Part shown: piece by piece, positions 41,087-49,780 of the stretch
Numbering within the stretch: position 1 is the first letter of the stretch
Layout: every line of letters starts with the position of its first letter
Assembly: GCF_003369795.1 (NCBI RefSeq)
Contig: NZ_CP026730.1
Location: 6,067,001 to 6,131,000, forward strand
Direction of reading: 5' to 3'
Length of the DNA stretch: 64,000 nucleotides
Source: Streptomyces sp. CB09001
GTDB lineage: Bacteria > Actinomycetota > Actinomycetes > Streptomycetales > Streptomycetaceae
Position numbers and translations under genes: made by a program
Notes under the pieces: model-generated
Databases searched by the model: none
What the model saw: only the letters and a program-made list of their open reading frames with translations
Told to the model about the DNA's origin: nothing

Positions 41087-42613
41087 TCACCTCCACCGCA
41101 GCGGATTGGGCAGCTCCGTCCACAGATCGCCCGTACTCCCCGGCGAAGTCCGCATCGCGGTCAGCGCCTTGACCGGCAGCGGCCCCTCGCACAGGGCCAC
41201 GACGTCGTCGCCGCCGGGCAGTTCGGGCACCGCCGCCTCCAGGGCCTTCCGCAGTGCCGGGCCCGAACCCGCCGTGGCCGCCAGCGCGCCTCCCACCAGC
41301 GAACCGAACAACTTCCGGCGCAGCGCGAGCGGTTCGTCGGTCAGCACCCGCGCGGGCAGGCCGTGGGCCGCGATGCCGTGCCGGGACAGCCGGGCCGGGG
41401 AGACGCGGATGTCGGCCAGGTCGCGGTAGACCAGGCGCAGCGGGTCGCCCGTCGCGGACAGCACGACCAGGAGGTTCTGCCCGTGCGCCTCGAGGGCCAC
41501 GCCCAGTTCCAGGGCGCGCAGTCCGACGGTGAGCGCGAGACGGGCGAAGGCGGCGAGCCACGCGGGGGAGCGCGGCAGTTCGGTGGTCGCCAGCGCGGCC
41601 ACCGGCACGACGTGCTCGCCCGTCGAGGCGTACGCCTCGGGCGCTTCGCGCAGTACGGCGGCCAGGTCGGGGGAGTGGGCGGTGGCCGCGCCCAGCGTGC
41701 GGGTCACGTGGAGCAGGCCGTCCAGGCGCGCCGCCAACCCCTCCCCGAACGACGACAGGTCGGCCGACGCGACGATCGAGGCGATCGAGATGTCCCGCAC
41801 CGAGGACGTCAGCCGCGCGCTCAGCGCGGTCTTGACGTGCACCGAGCCGGGCACGGCGAGAGTCCGCAGGGACATCAGCGGATGCGCGGCGGGCCCGGCC
41901 CCGCAGGACTGCTTGAGCACGTGCGCGGCCTGCCACGGATGCACCGGCACCAGCAGTCGTGCCCCGTCCCGCCACTCCCCGGGCCACACCCCCGTCACCA
42001 GGCACTCCGCCACCGGGACCGGCACGAGCCCCAGCTCCACCACCGGCCCGTGTTCGGGCCCGTACGCGAGCTGCTCCGCCACCGAGAAGCCGGGCCGCGC
42101 ACGGCAGCCGGGGTGGTACGGGTGCCCGTCGACCACCCGCCGCTCCCAGCCCCAGCCGCTGTCCGGCCACTCGTCCGGGTGATTCTCCGGCGCCCCCTCC
42201 CGCGCCGTCCGGGGCTGTGCCGCGCGCGACAGCGCCAAGGACGCCGCACTGTGCCCGAGTTCCGCCGCGAAGGAGGCCGACCCCGCTACGGAGAGGTCGG
42301 TCATCAGCCGCTCCGGATCGTCGTACGCGACCTGGTCCAGCCGTACGACCGGGACGTACGCGTCCGTGCGGTACGGGTCGGCGGCCGGACCGCTCAGCCG
42401 GCGGCCGTCCCGCAGGCGCAGGACGAGCCCGTCCCCGGACCGCTCCCGGCCCTCGACCCACGGCAGCGGTTCGAAGGCGAGGGCACGCCACAGCCGGGAC
42501 AGCACGGCCGCACGGGCCCCTGGCCGCTCGGCCTCGAACCGGGCGACCAGACCGGGACGGACGGCCGCCAGCTCCTCGGCGACCTCGGCCGCCACGCTGG
42601 GGGGACGGTGCAC
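41087..42613 (-). CDS. IucA/IucC-family siderophore synthetase-like protein
   Basis: 508 residues. NIS synthetase features: PVHPWQAAHVL (the HPWQ motif), KTALSARLTSSVRDIS (the core KxxxxxxxTSxxR block that binds ATP), LEAHGQNLLVV with the catalytic loop His, VYRDLADIR, and the FhuF-like C-terminal section. NIS enzymes adenylate a carboxylate and join it to an amine or alcohol during siderophore assembly. The divergent neighbour is a second NIS enzyme. No iron-box (TTAGG...CCTAA) is visible between them. Substrates are unknown; no transporter or amine-oxidising gene is adjacent. Confidence 0.85.
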   Translation of the reverse strand: MHRPPSVAAEVAEELAAVRPGLVARFEAERPGARAAVLSRLWRALAFEPLPWVEGRERSGDGLVLRLRDGRRLSGPAADPYRTDAYVPVVRLDQVAYDDPERLMTDLSVAGSASFAAELGHSAASLALSRAAQPRTAREGAPENHPDEWPDSGWGWERRVVDGHPYHPGCRARPGFSVAEQLAYGPEHGPVVELGLVPVPVAECLVTGVWPGEWRDGARLLVPVHPWQAAHVLKQSCGAGPAAHPLMSLRTLAVPGSVHVKTALSARLTSSVRDISIASIVASADLSSFGEGLAARLDGLLHVTRTLGAATAHSPDLAAVLREAPEAYASTGEHVVPVAALATTELPRSPAWLAAFARLALTVGLRALELGVALEAHGQNLLVVLSATGDPLRLVYRDLADIRVSPARLSRHGIAAHGLPARVLTDEPLALRRKLFGSLVGGALAATAGSGPALRKALEAAVPELPGGDDVVALCEGPLPVKALTAMRTSPGSTGDLWTELPNPLRWR

Positions 42614-42741
42614 GGGCAGGCTCCTCGGGGTGCGGCTACGGGTACGGGTACGACGTCACGGCGGAGGACCGGCAACGGTCATGACGAGAGACATACTGAT
42701 CGTCTCCGACCTCTCCACCATGGACCGACCGTAGGGAACGA
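42614..42741. promoter_or_regulatory. Divergent region of the two NIS synthetase genes with a possible leader peptide
   Basis: 128 bases. CGGGTACGGGTACGAC repeats lie near the minus gene (42634-42655). A 17-codon frame, MTRDILIVSDLSTMDRP, runs from 42681 to 42734 and ends seven bases before the GTG of the plus-strand gene; it may be a translated leader, though its own ribosome site (CGGAGGACC, 14 bases upstream of the ATG) is loosely spaced. No iron-repressor box seen. Confidence 0.35.
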
Positions 42742-44295
42742 GTGGAACGCGTGGATCTCCTGCCCCCGCCCACCGGCGCCGACGCCCCCTTCCGGGACGG
42801 CGCCGCCGCCCGGGACGACGTCGCGCGCCGCGCCGACGCCCACGCGGCCGTACCGCTGCTGAACTGCCTGCTGCGCGAGGTGGCCGAACCCCTGCCGGGC
42901 CCCGGCGCCCGCCCCGTGTACCGGCTGCCCGGCGGCAGGCTGCTGCGGGTGCGGCCCGGCCGCCGCCCCGCCGAACCGGAGGTCCGCACGGCGGACGGCT
43001 GGCACCGGGTCGACCACGCCGAACTGGTGAAGCTCGTCGCCGAGGCCCTGCGCCGGCACACCGGGGTGCCCAACCACGAACTGCCCACCGAGATGACCGA
43101 CAGCCGCGACGCGGTGGCCGCCCTGCTGACGGCACGCGCGCGTGCCACCCCGCCCGCCGACCCGTACCTCCGCTCCGAGCAGGCCCTGCTCACCGGCCAC
43201 ACCCACCACCCCGCCCCGAAGGCACGCGGCGGCGGCCCGCACACCGGATGGCTGCCGTACGCGCCCGAGGCACACGCCCGCTTCCCGCTGACGCTGCTCG
43301 CCGTGCGCGAGGACACCGTCGTCGACGAGGGCGACACCGCCGCGCTGGACGCCCTCGGCAAGGCCCCGCCCGGCTACCGCCTGCTGCCCGCCCACCCCTG
43401 GCAACTGGACCTGACGGCAGCGGCGCTCGCCCCCGCCTTCGCCGACGGCCGGCTCGTCCGGGTGGGCACGACCGGCTTCTTCGCCTGGCCGACGGCCGCG
43501 ATCCGCACGGTGTACGCGCCCGAGTACCTCCCCGGACGGGACCTGTTCCTGAAGTTCAGCCTCGACGTGCGCGTCACCAACGACATCCGCCGCCTGTGGC
43601 GCCACGACCTGCTGAGACTGCGCCGCACCGACACGGCCGCCAGCGAGGCCTTCGCCTCCCTGGGACCTCCCGCCGCCTGGCTCGGCGACCGCGGCCACCG
43701 CACCGCGGACTTCGCCTTCGAGGAACTGGCCGTCGTCGTCCGCGACGGCCTGCGCGACCACCTGCTGCCCGGCGCGACCCCGCTTCTGGCCGCCGCGCTC
43801 GTGGAGGGCTTCCCCGGCAGCCCGCTCGCGGCCGCCACCGACCCGGCCCCCTGGTGGGAGGCGTATCTCGCCGCCGTCGTCCCGCCCGTCCTGACCGCCT
43901 TCGCCGAGGACGGCGTCGTCCTGGAGGCTCACCTGCAGAACACCCTGGTGGCCGTGGACGCGGCCGGCACCCCGGTGCAGGCCCTGTTCCGGGACGCGGA
44001 AGGCGTCAAACTGCTGCCGGACACCCCCCGGGCGGCCGGCTGGGAGCGCCTGGTCTACTGCCTGGTCGTCAACCACCTGTACGAGATCGCCGCCGCCCTC
44101 ACCGAACACCACCCCGCCTTCGACCCCTGGCCCGCCGTCCGCCGCACCCTGGCCCGCCACGACCTCCCCGAAATCCCGGCCCTGCTCACCGCCCCCACCC
44201 TTCCCGCCAAGACCAACCTCCTGCTGCGCTGGACCGGCGCGGACGGCGCCGACGCCCGCTACCGCCCGCTGCCCAACCCGCTGCGCGGGGCCTGA
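42742..44295 (+). CDS. IucA/IucC-family siderophore synthetase-like protein
   Basis: 517 residues from a GTG at 42742 behind TAGGGAACG. HPWQ motif in LPAHPWQLDL, FLKFSLDVRVTNDIRR as the ATP-binding core block, EAHLQNTLVAVD as the catalytic loop and LFRDAEGVKLL; the C-terminal TLPAKTNLLLRW is typical. TGHTHHPAPKARGG near residue 150 is the substrate-region signature of the family. Divergent from another NIS gene, making a two-synthetase unit. Product unknown. Confidence 0.87.
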   Translation: MERVDLLPPPTGADAPFRDGAAARDDVARRADAHAAVPLLNCLLREVAEPLPGPGARPVYRLPGGRLLRVRPGRRPAEPEVRTADGWHRVDHAELVKLVAEALRRHTGVPNHELPTEMTDSRDAVAALLTARARATPPADPYLRSEQALLTGHTHHPAPKARGGGPHTGWLPYAPEAHARFPLTLLAVREDTVVDEGDTAALDALGKAPPGYRLLPAHPWQLDLTAAALAPAFADGRLVRVGTTGFFAWPTAAIRTVYAPEYLPGRDLFLKFSLDVRVTNDIRRLWRHDLLRLRRTDTAASEAFASLGPPAAWLGDRGHRTADFAFEELAVVVRDGLRDHLLPGATPLLAAALVEGFPGSPLAAATDPAPWWEAYLAAVVPPVLTAFAEDGVVLEAHLQNTLVAVDAAGTPVQALFRDAEGVKLLPDTPRAAGWERLVYCLVVNHLYEIAAALTEHHPAFDPWPAVRRTLARHDLPEIPALLTAPTLPAKTNLLLRWTGADGADARYRPLPNPLRGA

Positions 44296-44361
44296 GCGCC
44301 GGCCCGCCACGGGCCCGGAAATGCCGTGCCGTACCGCTCCCCGGTGGTGCACACTCACCGC

Positions 44362-44988
44362 ATGGCGGACATGGACGCGTTCCGGGACGAGATCGCCCGC
44401 TGGGCGGCGGGCGGCGCCGGAGACACCGCGGGTGACCTGGCGGCCGACCTGGTCGGGGATCTCGGCCTGCGGACGGCGGTGCTGCTGGAGGGCCCCAGCG
44501 ACCTCGCGGCCGTCGAGGCCCTGGCGGCCCGCGCGGACCGCGACCTGACCGCCGAAGGTGTGGCGGTGGTGTCGATGGGCGGCGCGATGAGCGTCGGCCG
44601 CTTCGCGGGGCTGCTCGGCCCGCCCGGCCTCGGCCTGCGCCTGACCGGCCTCTGCGACGCCCGGGAGGAGCCGTTCTACGTCCGCGGCTGGCAACGGGCC
44701 GGTGCCCCACGGGACTTCCACGTCTGCGTGGCCGACCTGGAGGACGAGCTGATCCGCGCGCTGGGCACGGAGCGGGTCGAGGAAGTCATACGGGCCGAGG
44801 ACGAACTCCGGCCCTGGCAGACCTTCCTGGCCCAGCCCGCGCAGCACGGCCGCTCCCGGCAACAGCAGTTGCGCCGCTTCCTCAGCACCAGGAAGGGCCG
44901 CAAGATCCGCTACGGCAGCCTCCTGGTGGAGGCCCTCGACACCGGACGGCCACCGGCACCGCTCGCGGATCTCCTCGCGGGGCTGTGA
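44362..44988 (+). CDS. OLD-type TOPRIM domain protein without an ATPase domain
   Basis: 208 residues from the ATG at 44362. A TOPRIM domain of the OLD type: AVLLEGPSDLAAVEALAAR holds the conserved Glu and SD, VSMGGAMSVGRF the glycine strand and LTGLCDAREE the DxxE metal site. The rest (FHVCVADLEDELIRALG, then FLSTRKGRKIRYG) matches the tail that follows TOPRIM in OLD nucleases. OLD proteins normally have an N-terminal ABC ATPase; here it is absent and replaced by a 40-residue helix. A stand-alone nuclease or a partner of an ATPase elsewhere is possible. Confidence 0.72.
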   Translation: MADMDAFRDEIARWAAGGAGDTAGDLAADLVGDLGLRTAVLLEGPSDLAAVEALAARADRDLTAEGVAVVSMGGAMSVGRFAGLLGPPGLGLRLTGLCDAREEPFYVRGWQRAGAPRDFHVCVADLEDELIRALGTERVEEVIRAEDELRPWQTFLAQPAQHGRSRQQQLRRFLSTRKGRKIRYGSLLVEALDTGRPPAPLADLLAGL

Positions 44989-45012
44989 CCGCCGGTGTCG
45001 AGGGGGAGGGCC

Positions 45013-45636
45013 TCAGGCGGGAAGTCCGGTGATGCTCAGGGAGAAGTCCAGGTTCCCCACCCCGTGGTTGGCGAGGCCCACCGTGACCACGCCCGCTCCT
45101 TCCAGCCAGTGCGCCATCCTCAGGCCGCCGACGTCCAGCGGGCGCAGTCCGAGGCTCTCGACGAACGCCCCCACCGTCGCCTTGGCCCGCGCGTCGTCAC
45201 CGGCGATGAAGACGTCGGGCCGGCCCTTCTCCAGGACGTGGCGGAAGACGGTGTTGAACGCCTTCACCACGCTGGCGCCGGCCGGGGCCACCTTGGCGAC
45301 CTCCTGTGCGATCGAGGTCTCCTCGCCGTGGGCCAGCCCGTCGAAGGTGGAGTTGAAGGGGTTGCTGATGTCGACGACGACCTTGCCCGCGAGAGCGTCT
45401 CCGTACTGGGTGACGGCCGACACGACGCCGTCGTACAGCAGGGCGACGACGACGATGTCCCCGGCCGGGGCGGTGCCCCATTCCCCCGTCGTGGCGCCTT
45501 GTCCGAGGGTCTTGGCCAGGGCGGCGGCCTTGGCCCGGTCGCGGCCCATGACCTCGACGGTGTTGCCGCCCGCTATCGCCCGCGCGCCGATGGTGCGGGC
45601 CATGTTCCCGGTGCCGATGATGCTGATGCCGCTCAT
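45013..45636 (-). CDS. NAD(P)-binding reductase (F420-dependent NADP reductase-like)
   Basis: 207 residues. Rossmann motif SIIGTGNMARTIGARAI, VEVMGRDRAKA, DIVVVALLYDGV, VVDISNPFNSTFDGLAHGEE and AFNTVFRHVLE, the pattern of F420H2:NADP oxidoreductase-like proteins often annotated as NADPH-dependent F420 reductase. Actual cofactor use is unproven. It is divergent from a TetR gene that probably represses it. Confidence 0.82.
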   Translation of the reverse strand: MSGISIIGTGNMARTIGARAIAGGNTVEVMGRDRAKAAALAKTLGQGATTGEWGTAPAGDIVVVALLYDGVVSAVTQYGDALAGKVVVDISNPFNSTFDGLAHGEETSIAQEVAKVAPAGASVVKAFNTVFRHVLEKGRPDVFIAGDDARAKATVGAFVESLGLRPLDVGGLRMAHWLEGAGVVTVGLANHGVGNLDFSLSITGLPA

Positions 45637-45705
45637 GAGTTGTCCTGTCCTGGTCGTGTGTTGTTCCGGGGTCAGGATGCCGACGCACGCACCTGGGGCA
45701 CGGCG

Positions 45706-45795
45706 TTATGTACACAACCCTGAGTACTTACGGTACGGGGCATCCGGCCTGGACGCAAACTATGTACACCGGCCGTTATCTGGCTCGGGTACGAT
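45706..45795. promoter_or_regulatory. Reductase/TetR divergent operators
   Basis: TATGTACAC occurs twice in the same orientation (45707-45715 and 45761-45769), each containing the palindrome TGTACA, 54 bp apart. The TetR gene has TACGAT (45790-45795) six bases before its ATG, so it is probably leaderless, and the second copy sits over its expected -35. GTACTTACGGTAC lies between. Confidence 0.6.
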
Positions 45796-45801
45796 GGACT
45801 C

Positions 45802-46413
45802 ATGACGGAGTTGGAGAAGGGCCCCACGGGCCGTCGCCGCGGCCGGGGCGCCCGCGAGCGCATCCTCGGCGCGTCCCGGCAGCTGTTCCGCGAGCAGGGC
45901 ATCAACCGCACGGGCATGGACCAGCTCTGTGCGGCGGCCGAGGTGTCCAAGCGCACGGTGTACCAGCACTTCGCAGGCAAGGACGAACTCGTCGCCGAGT
46001 ACCTGCGCCGGTTCGACCCCACCGTGCTGTCCAACGTGTTCGACCGCACCGACCTCACGCCCCGCGAACGACTCCTCGCCGCCTTCGACGTCCCCGCCAG
46101 CACCCCGCTGTGCCCCTACATCGCCGCGGCCGTCGAACTGCACGACCCCGAGCACCCCGCGTCCCAGTACGCACGCGAGTACAAGAAGGCCGTCGCCGGG
46201 CGGCTCGCCGACACCGCCCGCGAGGCCGGCGCCGCCGACCCCGAGCAGCTCGGCGAGCAGCTCGCGCTGCTCATCGACGGCGCCGCGGCGCGCACCCGGG
46301 TCCTCGACGCCGACGCCTTTCCCGCGGCCGCCGCCATCGCCGCGGTCCTCATCGACAACGCCCTCCCCGCGGCGGTCGGCGACGACCGGCGGCGGGAGGT
46401 GGTGTCCAGCTGA
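45802..46413 (+). CDS. TetR-family transcriptional regulator
   Basis: 203 residues. N-terminal TetR helix-turn-helix: RERILGASRQLFREQGINRTGMDQL and CAAAEVSKRTVYQHFAGKDEL (parts), then a ligand-binding helical domain with the CPYIAAAVELHDPEHPA block common in YcdC/AcrR-like regulators of redox genes. Divergent from the reductase with two TATGTACAC sites in between, so it probably represses both. Confidence 0.9.
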   Translation: MTELEKGPTGRRRGRGARERILGASRQLFREQGINRTGMDQLCAAAEVSKRTVYQHFAGKDELVAEYLRRFDPTVLSNVFDRTDLTPRERLLAAFDVPASTPLCPYIAAAVELHDPEHPASQYAREYKKAVAGRLADTAREAGAADPEQLGEQLALLIDGAAARTRVLDADAFPAAAAIAAVLIDNALPAAVGDDRRREVVSS

Positions 46414-46451
46414 CTCGGCACTCCGGCCGGGCGACTCGTCGGTCGGACCGC

Positions 46452-47363
46452 TCAGGCGTGCCGTGTGGCGGCGTCGCCGCCGAGCTGCCACATCTCGTAG
46501 TTCCCGCACTCCGCCGTGATCTCGGCCGTCGACCGGGCCGCAGCGACGAAGTCGTCCGCCACCGGCGAGGTGTGCGATGCCGCCACCGCGAGACACACCT
46601 GCTCGGGCACCAGATCCGGGATCGGCACGTAGACGACGTCCGGATGCGAGTAGAACACGCTCGCCGAACGGGCCAGGAAGGAGATGCCCCGGCCGGCCGC
46701 GACATGCTCGAGCGTCTCGTCCACCCCGCGCACCGGATACCCGGCATTGGGGAACGGGTGCCGGGTGGGCTGCATGCTCGCGTCACCGTGCCAGACCAGC
46801 GATTCGCCGACCAGGTCGGCCTCGGTGACCTCGGCCTTGCCGGCGAACCGGTGCCCGGCGGGCAGCACCGCCACCCGAGGCTCGGTGTACAGCGGGATGA
46901 CGCGCAGGCCGGTCTCGTCGATGGGCAGCCGCACATAGCCGACGTCGATGCGGCCGTCGAGCAGCATCGCGGCCTGGTCGTCCCCTTCGATGCGCTGCAC
47001 GTCCACGACCACGTCCGGGTGCCGTTCCTCGAACGCCCGCGCCGCCGGGGTGACCGCGACGCCGGCCCGGAAGCCGACCATCAGGCGCCGCTTGCCACCG
47101 GCGGCCGCGGACACCCGGCGGCGGACCGCTTCGGTCGATGCGAGGAGCGGACCTGCGTCGGTCAGCAGTTGCCGGCCCGCATCCGTCAGTGCCACGCCGT
47201 GGCGGTCCCTGGTGAACAGCGGGACGCCGAGATCCTGCTCGAGCGCGCGGATCTGCCGGCTCAGCACCGGCTGCGCGATATGCAGCTCTTCCGCGGCGCG
47301 GCCGAAATGAAGCAGGTCGGCCACGGCGACGAAGTAGCGCAGCTTGCGCAGATCCAGATCCAT
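46452..47363 (-). CDS. LysR-family transcriptional regulator
   Basis: 303 residues from the ATG at 47363. N-terminal winged helix: MDLDLRKLRYFVAVADLLHF, AAEELHIAQPVLSRQIRALEQDLG (HTH) and LFTRDRHGVALTDAGRQLL, then a two-lobed effector domain. Its divergent neighbour is a TPR protein, 148 bases away, the normal place for a LysR target, though the partner has no metabolic clue. Convergent with the TetR gene. Confidence 0.9.
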   Translation of the reverse strand: MDLDLRKLRYFVAVADLLHFGRAAEELHIAQPVLSRQIRALEQDLGVPLFTRDRHGVALTDAGRQLLTDAGPLLASTEAVRRRVSAAAGGKRRLMVGFRAGVAVTPAARAFEERHPDVVVDVQRIEGDDQAAMLLDGRIDVGYVRLPIDETGLRVIPLYTEPRVAVLPAGHRFAGKAEVTEADLVGESLVWHGDASMQPTRHPFPNAGYPVRGVDETLEHVAAGRGISFLARSASVFYSHPDVVYVPIPDLVPEQVCLAVAASHTSPVADDFVAAARSTAEITAECGNYEMWQLGGDAATRHA

Positions 47364-47511
47364 AGATCCCCCAGCCCGGTGATACCTCCAGGTTAGCCCG
47401 TGCAACCGGGACGGGCGGCCGGGGCGTTTATGGAGGTGCCGGGGCCACCATGGCCGAGACCAGGTGAGTGGCGCCGGCCGGACGGTGTGGAGCGAAGGAG
47501 GCGTGCCCGAC

Positions 47512-47985
47512 GTGTCGTGGAGATGGGCGATCATCGGTGCGGTCGCGGGGGCCGGGGCCGCAATTGGTGCGGTGCGGGTGAACAGAGCGCTGAGCAGCCC
47601 CTTCGCCCGGGCGGAGAAGGAGCTGGACCAGCGAGACCGGGCGCTGCGCGAAGAGCATCCCGACACCGTGGCGCTCCGGCACCGAGCCCACCATCTGAGC
47701 GAGACCGGGGACCTCGGCGGCGCCGTGGAGGCCTCCGAGCAGCTGCTCGCCGACCGGGTGCGGGCGCTGGGTGCAGATCACCCTCAGGTCCTCATCACCC
47801 GGCACAACCTGGCCAACCTGCGCGGCAGGGCGGGGGACGCGGCCGGTGCCGCCGAGGCGTTCGAACGGCTGGTGCCCGACATGGAGCGGGTGCACGGAGC
47901 CGACTTCGTCTACACCGTCCTGTCCCGGCGGGCCGCCGTCCTCTGGCGGGAGGAAGCGGACGGCGGCAGCCGGGGCGCCGAGTGA
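47512..47985 (+). CDS. Small TPR-repeat protein with N-terminal membrane segment
   Basis: 157 residues from a GTG at 47512, eleven bases past AAGGAGG; a GTG at 47503 is only two bases after it. A hydrophobic helix (WAIIGAVAGAGAAIGAV) is followed by two TPR motifs of the TPR_12 kind: HPDTVALRHRAHHLSETGDL and HPQVLITRHNLANLRGRAGD. Likely a membrane-tethered scaffold; function unknown. Confidence 0.65.
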   Translation: MSWRWAIIGAVAGAGAAIGAVRVNRALSSPFARAEKELDQRDRALREEHPDTVALRHRAHHLSETGDLGGAVEASEQLLADRVRALGADHPQVLITRHNLANLRGRAGDAAGAAEAFERLVPDMERVHGADFVYTVLSRRAAVLWREEADGGSRGAE

Positions 47986-48530
47986 CGACGGCGGCGCCGC
48001 CGCCGGACGGGGTCGGGCGCCGGTCGGGTACGTGAGGAACCGGGTCCAGGCCGCCGGCGGCACGGCGGAGCGCCGCCCGCGCCGCCCGTACCGTTCGACA
48101 TCCAGGACACCTCCCGCACGTACACCCACTTCCACTCGGGCCGACCCGCCCAACGGGCCCATGCTCACGGATGGTTACCACTACCGCCCACCCTCCGTAC
48201 CCGTGCGCTGACCCCGCGTACCGGTCGCCGAGCAGGTGCCACCCATCCCACCTGCGATGCGTCACCCGACCCGGGTCGCTTGACGCCGTATTTTTCGGTT
48301 TTGCCCGGCATGGCGGAATTCATTGGGTCGAATGGGTTCGGCGCTTTTCTATCCGCGTTATTGGTCAAATTTTCCTATGACTCATGTCACAGTGCATGGG
48401 TAAATGGACGCACGTTCACGTGTCCACATCGCGGGATCCCTGTGAAAAGATGCCGAGTGCACGTCCTCGATCAAGGCGCAAACGATCATCCGATCCATTG
48501 ACGGGTTTGAATCGAAAGCGGGGGGCGACA
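47986..48530. other. 545-base gene-free, AT-rich leader upstream of the NRPS-like cluster
   Basis: The first 280 bases are GC-rich without a convincing gene. From about 48280 the composition changes sharply: runs such as GTATTTTTCGGTTTT, ATTGGTCAAATTTTCC and GTGAAAAG. Palindromic elements include TGACTCATGTCA (48378-48389) and the ACGTTCACGTG cluster (48412-48423). TTGACG at 48280 and 48508 are possible -35 elements. A 63-codon frame (48310-48501, MAEFIGSNGF...) has no ribosome site and is not counted as a gene. Confidence 0.5.
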
Positions 48531-49697
48531 ATGCCGAGAATGATCGTCATCGGGTATCGGGGCGATCTGGACCAGGCGTTACGGCGTCGTGGTCTCGATC
48601 CCTTCTATCTCGTGCAGGATCCCAACGGTGCGCCGGCCGACCGGCAGTCCTGCCGGGTTGCCGACTTCGAGAACGCTCAGGAGGTGCTGCGTGCAGTGCT
48701 CGCCCGGCGACTCGACGATGTCGTCGGTGCCCTGTCCGTCCACGAAATGGGAGTGTTCACCGCCGCTTTTCTGCGGCAGCAGCTGAATCTTCCGGGAAAC
48801 GCGGACCCGCGCACCATTCTCTCTTTCCGCGACAAGTATCTCCAGAAGAGTGGTCTTCCGCCCGAGGTGCCGAGGGCGCGTTGCCTGCATGTGCCCACGG
48901 GGACCTCCTACCGGCGGCTCGCCGACGATCTGGGTGAGACCTTCGTGATCAAGCCGGCCGCCGGAGCCGGCGCCCAGCGCACGAGCGTCATCCATTCCGC
49001 GCAGGAGTACGAGGACGCCGTCGCGCTCTTCCCGGGAGCCTCGGACGTGGCGATCGCCGCCGAGTCGTTCGTCGCCGGGCCCGAGGTCTTCATCGACGGC
49101 ATCTGGGAGCGCGGTGAACTCCGCTGGTCGTGCATGAGCCGCTACCACGAGGCGCCGGTCGACGCCGCGCGCGGCGGGACCATGGCCGCATGGGTGCTGG
49201 ACAGAACACTCCACCCCGGGCTGTTCCGGCAGGCGGAGACCATCGCCCACCAGGTTCTGGGAAGTCTGCGCGCCCCCGACTGCGTATTCCATCTCGAGCT
49301 CTTCGAGGCAGACACGGCCCTGACGTTCGGAGAGTGCGCCGTCCGGATTCCCGGCGGGCTTTCCCCGCGCGCCAACGAATTGACCTACGGCGTCGACCTC
49401 TTCGATGCCGAGATCAGCCTGGCGCTCGGCGAGTCGCCCTCCCTGACGGGACGCGACGGACCGCCCGAGCGTTTCTACGGGTACGTCCTCCTGCGGCGCC
49501 CCGACAGCGGGCACCTGACCCAGGCGGATTTCGAGCATGCCTTCCAGCTCGACGAGATCCACTACGACTCGTCACCCGACGCACCGGTCGGCCCCTACGG
49601 CCTTATCGGCCATGCGATGGTGTCGGACCCGGACGAATCAAAACTGGAGAAGACGATTCACGAAATCGTCCGCTTCAACGTGACCGGCGGAGCGTAG
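48531..49697 (+). CDS. ATP-grasp ligase
   Basis: 388 residues from the ATG at 48531 behind GGGGG. ATP-grasp fold: a small N-terminal pre-ATP domain (IVIGYRGDLDQALRRRGLD), LSFRDKYLQKSGLPPEVPRA with the first nucleotide-binding Lys, ETFVIKPAAGAGAQRT with the second Lys and the Gly loop, FVAGPEVFIDGIW, and the metal-binding FHLELFEAD and TFGECAVRIPGGL. Close in style to carboxylate-amine ligases that form amide or peptide bonds in natural products. Third codon positions are noticeably less GC-biased here than in neighbours. Probably the first gene of the cluster with the A-T-TE enzyme (83 bases before its ATG). Confidence 0.82.
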   Translation: MPRMIVIGYRGDLDQALRRRGLDPFYLVQDPNGAPADRQSCRVADFENAQEVLRAVLARRLDDVVGALSVHEMGVFTAAFLRQQLNLPGNADPRTILSFRDKYLQKSGLPPEVPRARCLHVPTGTSYRRLADDLGETFVIKPAAGAGAQRTSVIHSAQEYEDAVALFPGASDVAIAAESFVAGPEVFIDGIWERGELRWSCMSRYHEAPVDAARGGTMAAWVLDRTLHPGLFRQAETIAHQVLGSLRAPDCVFHLELFEADTALTFGECAVRIPGGLSPRANELTYGVDLFDAEISLALGESPSLTGRDGPPERFYGYVLLRRPDSGHLTQADFEHAFQLDEIHYDSSPDAPVGPYGLIGHAMVSDPDESKLEKTIHEIVRFNVTGGA

Positions 49698-49780
49698 CGG
49701 GAAGTTCCGCAACCCGAGGGAAGGCGTGGCGCACCCCTGCCCTGTATTCCCCTGCCTTCGAACCGGAGGTTTCTCTTCGC

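Noticed and set aside
42614..42741. Iron-repressor box between the two NIS synthetase genes
   Set aside because: Looked for the TTAGG...CCTAA pattern of DmdR/IdeR boxes; none is present.
48165..48368. A minus-strand frame beginning with TTG (MTNNADRKAP...)
   Set aside because: AGGAAAA upstream is a passable ribosome site, but the second half is arginine-rich shadow sequence with no family; not enough support.
48310..48501. A 63-codon frame in the AT-rich leader of the A-T-TE cluster
   Set aside because: No ribosome site, no homology recognised, and it ends in the promoter area of the ATP-grasp gene; composition alone explains it.
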